Translations under genes and position numbers: made by a program
Notes under the pieces: generated by a model
Told to the model about the DNA's origin: nothing
The model's database searches: none
The model's input: the letters and a program-made list of their open reading frames with translations, nothing else
Assembly: GCA_002480935.1 (NCBI GenBank)
Contig: DLDC01000122.1
Location: 1,725 to 10,085 of the forward strand
Length of the DNA: 8,361 bases
DNA from: Prevotella sp. UBA7782
GTDB lineage: Bacteria; Bacteroidota; Bacteroidia; Bacteroidales; Bacteroidaceae
Direction: 5' to 3'
Shown here: in pieces, positions 4,969-8,361 of the stretch
Numbering within the stretch: position 1 is the first letter of the stretch
Layout of the letters: every line of letters begins with the position of its first letter

Positions 4969-7900
4969 CTAGAAGGCAGGATGCTGTATCATGATTTTCT
5001 GCGTATAGTGCTGTCCGTTCTGCTCGATGGTCAGAACATATACACCGGGATGTAGGCCGGCGAGCGACATACTGCCGTTGCCCATGCGTGCCTTCTCGCC
5101 TCCAACGGTGTAGAGGGTGAGGCGTCCGCCGTTCTTCAGCGTGACGTTGCTGCCCGTTATCTGTGCCAAGGCGCCCTGGGCGGCTATGCTGCCGATGCCA
5201 GACGTGAGGCTGATGCTATAGACATTAGAGGGTGCCGACTCGCTGCCGTCGGCGTAGTAAGCCACGACATAATAGTCTGACTGTGCCTCGGGAATGCTGT
5301 CGGTGAAGTGTGTGGCGTTGGCAGGCAGATAGGCCGAGTTGATGACCTGACCGTTGCGGAACACGTTGTAGCCCACCAGATTGTCGTCGGCAGCGCCGAT
5401 TGTGGCATTGGCCTCATCGGTTACGTTGGCCGTTATCTGCCATACGCACTTGCTGCGATATTCATCTCCCTGAGCATGATAGTAGTCGTAGGTTGACTGC
5501 CAGGTCTGTCCGCCGTCCTCAGAGAAGAGGTCGCTCTTACCCGGCACGCAGGCATCGCTCACGTCATAAAGCAAAGGTATCTGCCAAGAGTCGTAGTCGT
5601 GTATCTTCACGCCCACCATGAGCTCCTTGGTACTGTCTATTTGCAGAGGCTCGTCGAATGTTGCCGTGCTGGCGCCGTTGTAAACAACATTGTCAAACTC
5701 CTTCTCTCTCACCAGCTGACCATCTTGATACACCACAGCCGTAGCGTGTATGCCGAGCGTGTCGGGATAGTAGTTATAATAGTTGAGGATGGTAGACACG
5801 GAGTTGATATACTTGCCGTGATAGAGTGCCAATTCGCGTGTGGTGAACTTATTGGCTCCGATGAGCTCCTTGCCGGCATTGCCCAGCGTGTATCGAGTGA
5901 GTGCGGGGTCGTGCACATAGTTAAGCGCATAGGCACCCTGCGGGTCTTTCCAAGCCAGTGCCACCTGGTTTCCGGCCGTCTGATGGCCCGTCATTCCCGT
6001 CATGGCTGCTGCTGTAGCGTCGGCCGAGATAGATACGTTGTCTAAGTAGATGTAATATTGCAGCTTGCCCAAGCCATGCTTATGTATGCGCAAGCGGAAC
6101 TGCTTTCCGGCCAGCTGCTGGGTAAGATTGACCGTGAGATAGCCCCATTGCTTAGGCAACAGTGCCACCGTCCAGGCCTTGGCCGTTGTCCATGATGTGC
6201 CGTTGTCGAGCGAATAGTCTACACTGAGCGTGTCTTTATCGCTCTCTACAGCAGCAGTGCTGAAGGGCTGCGCTATGGCCATGAAGGTGCACTTCACTGC
6301 TTTGGCCGTCTTGGCGTCGATGGGACGGGATACGATAGCGTTGGAGTAAGGTGTGCCCATGGTGGCACCTGTGGTTACGCCGTAGCTGCTCTGATAGCCC
6401 ATATACTGTGCGGCAGTCCAGTAGCCATCGTTGTCGTCGCCCTGATATTTAACAGATTGCCAGTAATTGGTTTGCAGCGAGCCGCCTTCGAAGTCGTCGA
6501 ACAGAGGCATGTTGTAGTTGTCTGGCACGGCCACGGTGGCGGGATTAGAGACAGGCGAGGTCATCTCCTGTCCATTGGCGTCCTGGTAAACGCCCTCAAC
6601 GGTGAACTGCGGATAGCCTGCCTCAACGTTTTGTAGCGTGAGCTGCATGGGGTTAGACAACTGAGTAAGGGCTTGCGAGAGCTTGCCATTGCAGTAAACG
6701 TTGTAGCCCTTGAGCGTAAACGAGGCGTAAGAGCTGGTATCTGCGGGCCACGAGAGGTCTACGGTGTGCAGCGCGTTGCTCACGGCCGAGGGGCTGGCAG
6801 GCGTGGCGGGTATCACCACATCGCGCATCTGGGCCTGCACATACCATGCATTGGGTGTCTCGCCCAGCTTGGTGTAAATGTCTTTGTTGCCCACAACGGT
6901 GTTACCGTCGGCCGAAGCAGCCACGGGAAAGGCCTGCGTCTTGTCGGTATAACTGAGCGAGAAAGGCTGGTTCACGCCCGGCGCGAAGAGTTTGAGATAA
7001 TAAGTAAGGTCGAAGAGACGGTTGCTGGAATACTGATACCAGAACGGATGGTTATACACTTCTGTGCCAAAGAAGATAGAGCCATAGCTCTCCGTGCCGA
7101 ACACATCGCCCTTGTTGGTGATGCTTACGTTGCCTAGCACGCCCTCATTGTCAAAGCTGGGGATCTCTCGGTAGGTGCCTGTCTGCATGTCGTATATGCG
7201 ATAATACACCCTGTTGCAGAGGCTGAACAACACATATCGGCCGTTGGGGCTCACGCCCACCATGAAGCTTGAGCCTCGGTTGGCCAGCTCCTGGTCGGCA
7301 TCGCTCAGGGTCAGGGCATGATATTCGCCGTTGAGCCAATAGCAAAGCGTGGTGTCCCAGTTCTTGATAACAGAGCCCAAGATGAGCGAACCGTCGGCTG
7401 ACACCAGGTCGGCCGTACCGGTTGTGTAACCGTCAGGCAGATTGAAGTGTTGTAATGTCCATATTCCGTCGTTGCCCTTCACCCACTTGCAGGGATAAGT
7501 TTCGGCGAAGTTGCCGCTCGCCAGATAACCCACCACCGTCTTTCCGTCGGCAGTCATATCGCAGGCAAAGGTGCCGTCTTCCTGCTGCTTGATAAGTGTG
7601 GTGTCTAGATCGCCGTAAGGCAGCTGCGTCATACGACCGTCTTCCCATACCGTAGCAATGTTGGTTGGTGCCGGCTCTTGCAAGAAATTAGTGATATGTC
7701 CCATATCCTTGGTCACTCCACACATCACTCCGTTGTCAGTAATGGTGCGAAGCTGTCCGCACTTACTGAAGTCGGTGCCGTCGAATGACGTACGCCAGCT
7801 GATGGTGTCAGCCTGTGTGTCGAACACAAAACTGGCACCGGATATGCCATAAACATTAGACAAGTCGTTGCCAATGATGTAACGTCCGCCCGGCGAAACG

Positions 7901-8004
7901 GCTGAAGCGTAGGTCATGCTTGGCAAGAGCGTAAACTTGTTCTGCGCGTGTGAGCCTGACGTGAAGAGCAAGGCGCACACCAGAGATGTTAAAAGTTTGT
8001 TCAT
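4969..8004 (-). CDS. Large secreted multidomain adhesin-like protein with beta-propeller and T9SS C-terminal domain
   Basis: A 1011-residue exported protein, probably cell-surface; ligand or substrate unknown. Residues 1-20 are a signal peptide (MNKLLTSLVCALLF, cleavage near SHA-Q). Residues 21-395 hold seven spaced copies of a short S/T-x-x-G...G strand motif, e.g. AVSPGGRYIIG (35), DMTADGKTVVG (149), LVSADGSLILG (200), VAASADGNTVVG (361), suggesting a seven-bladed propeller. Residues 400-493 look like an FN3 domain. Residues 497-660 begin PLFDDFEGG and end YIYLDNVSIS, like gingipain-type cleaved-adhesin/MAM jelly-rolls. Residues 680-860 are a further beta module, 870-935 a second FN3-like module. 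Residues 945-1011 (LTLYTVGGEKA, LAGLHPGVYVLTIEQNGQ, TQKIMIQ) fit a T9SS type A sorting domain. No peptidase or glycosidase active-site motif is visible. ATG 8004 is chosen for the signal peptide. It looks richer in G+C than its neighbours and is monocistronic, with its own terminator. Confidence 0.9.
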   Translation of the reverse strand: MNKLLTSLVCALLFTSGSHAQNKFTLLPSMTYASAVSPGGRYIIGNDLSNVYGISGASFVFDTQADTISWRTSFDGTDFSKCGQLRTITDNGVMCGVTKDMGHITNFLQEPAPTNIATVWEDGRMTQLPYGDLDTTLIKQQEDGTFACDMTADGKTVVGYLASGNFAETYPCKWVKGNDGIWTLQHFNLPDGYTTGTADLVSADGSLILGSVIKNWDTTLCYWLNGEYHALTLSDADQELANRGSSFMVGVSPNGRYVLFSLCNRVYYRIYDMQTGTYREIPSFDNEGVLGNVSITNKGDVFGTESYGSIFFGTEVYNHPFWYQYSSNRLFDLTYYLKLFAPGVNQPFSLSYTDKTQAFPVAASADGNTVVGNKDIYTKLGETPNAWYVQAQMRDVVIPATPASPSAVSNALHTVDLSWPADTSSYASFTLKGYNVYCNGKLSQALTQLSNPMQLTLQNVEAGYPQFTVEGVYQDANGQEMTSPVSNPATVAVPDNYNMPLFDDFEGGSLQTNYWQSVKYQGDDNDGYWTAAQYMGYQSSYGVTTGATMGTPYSNAIVSRPIDAKTAKAVKCTFMAIAQPFSTAAVESDKDTLSVDYSLDNGTSWTTAKAWTVALLPKQWGYLTVNLTQQLAGKQFRLRIHKHGLGKLQYYIYLDNVSISADATAAAMTGMTGHQTAGNQVALAWKDPQGAYALNYVHDPALTRYTLGNAGKELIGANKFTTRELALYHGKYINSVSTILNYYNYYPDTLGIHATAVVYQDGQLVREKEFDNVVYNGASTATFDEPLQIDSTKELMVGVKIHDYDSWQIPLLYDVSDACVPGKSDLFSEDGGQTWQSTYDYYHAQGDEYRSKCVWQITANVTDEANATIGAADDNLVGYNVFRNGQVINSAYLPANATHFTDSIPEAQSDYYVVAYYADGSESAPSNVYSISLTSGIGSIAAQGALAQITGSNVTLKNGGRLTLYTVGGEKARMGNGSMSLAGLHPGVYVLTIEQNGQHYTQKIMIQHPAF

Positions 8005-8217
8005 AAGCTACTCTTTTAAAAGTTAATATAAATATATTCTAGTGGTCACTTATCCTCCGAATGAAACGTTGCTTACCATCGTTTGCTCGGGACGAACAGT
8101 CAAATTGTTACTACCTACACATCAACCTGCATAGCTAATGACCGTTCTCTTCCTTCTGTAAAGGGGCAGGGGCATTTCTGTTTTATCTCTTTCACAACAA
8201 AAAGCATTGTTTGCTTG
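8005..8217 (-). promoter_or_regulatory. Possible long 5' leader of the large secreted protein gene
   Basis: If the -7 box at 8218-8225 is used, the transcript carries a leader of about 200 bases. It contains an interrupted stem-loop at 8057-8090 on minus-strand RNA (outer CCGA/TCGG, inner AAACG/CGTTT, 11-base loop) and a 17-codon ATG frame at 8175-8122 with no convincing ribosome-binding site. I could not match it to a known riboswitch class; it lacks the cobalamin box I looked for. No other gene is visible in 8005-8361. Confidence 0.3.
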
Positions 8218-8225
8218 CAAAGTTA
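8218..8225 (-). promoter_or_regulatory. Candidate -7 promoter element for the large secreted protein gene
   Basis: TAACTTTG on the minus strand is a full match to TAnnTTTG and identical to the -7 box of the DUF2442 operon. No TTG lies at the proper distance upstream, so the promoter would be weak or need an activator. Confidence 0.4.
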
Positions 8226-8323
8226 CAAAAGCTTTCTATTCTTACTCGATATATGTAGTGGCAATTCGTCAAATGGCTGTTTTCGGAATATTTTACCCCT
8301 TTTCAACGATATTATGCAATGTT

Positions 8324-8357
8324 TTTGTGGCTTTTTCAGATAAAATTGCTATTTTTG
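8324..8357 (+). promoter_or_regulatory. Divergent plus-strand promoter for a gene beyond the right edge
   Basis: TTTG (8324-8327) is followed after 22 bases by TATTTTTG (8350-8357), a full -7 match followed by CATA. The surrounding T-rich stretch is typical of Bacteroidetes promoters. It points rightward, away from every gene in the window, so a divergently transcribed gene probably starts just beyond 8361. Confidence 0.55.
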
Positions 8358-8361
8358 CATA

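Noticed and set aside
5184..7852. Short frames inside the 1011-residue gene on both strands
   Set aside because: Shadows of a GC-richer long gene; none has a start signal or family-like sequence.
8005..8225. Cobalamin or cyclic-di-GMP riboswitch in the leader
   Set aside because: The short GCAAACGATGG stretch loosely recalls a cyclic-di-GMP aptamer, but the conserved core and tetraloop receptor are absent, and no cobalamin box is present.

Overview
The window looks like a chromosomal segment from a Bacteroidetes bacterium, most likely Prevotella or a close relative. The evidence is a SusC/RagA-type outer-membrane transporter, two exported proteins with C-terminal tails of the type IX secretion (T9SS) style, promoters of the TTG...TAnnTTTG kind, and mostly AT-rich intergenic DNA with few Shine-Dalgarno sequences. 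Every gene I can support lies on the minus strand, so transcription runs from high to low coordinates. The only plus-strand signal is a probable promoter at the right edge, firing out of the window.

Layout in transcription order. (1) 8005-8361: upstream region with a probable divergent promoter, a -7 box and a long putative leader. (2) 4969-8004: a 1011-residue secreted protein with a probable seven-repeat beta-propeller, FN3-like and cleaved-adhesin/MAM-like modules and a T9SS tail, ending at a clear intrinsic terminator (4911-4941). (3) 4640-4968: a GC-rich intergenic island with imperfect direct repeats and hairpins. (4) 3919-4639: a small toxin-antitoxin-like operon. It has a consensus promoter whose 20-bp spacer is filled by a perfect inverted repeat, a decayed DUF4160 gene (start lost, two stop codons), and an intact DUF2442-HTH gene with an AGGAGG ribosome-binding site. 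(5) 3592-3918: non-coding, with hairpins, a 10-bp direct repeat and a promoter. (6) 2843-3591: a small exported protein of unknown function whose signal peptide is out of frame by one base at an A5 run. (7) 2571-2842: a hairpin and a promoter. (8) 1-2570: the N-terminal 856 codons of a SusC-type TonB-dependent transporter that runs off the left edge, where a SusD-type partner would be expected.

How they work together: the genes appear to be separate transcription units rather than one pathway. Three encode envelope or secreted products (adhesin-like surface protein, small secreted protein, nutrient importer). The most interesting part is the DUF4160/DUF2442 locus, where one partner has decayed while the DNA-binding partner, its promoter and a probable operator are all preserved. 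The second point of interest is the one-base lesion in the signal peptide, which could be phase variation, recent inactivation or a sequence error.
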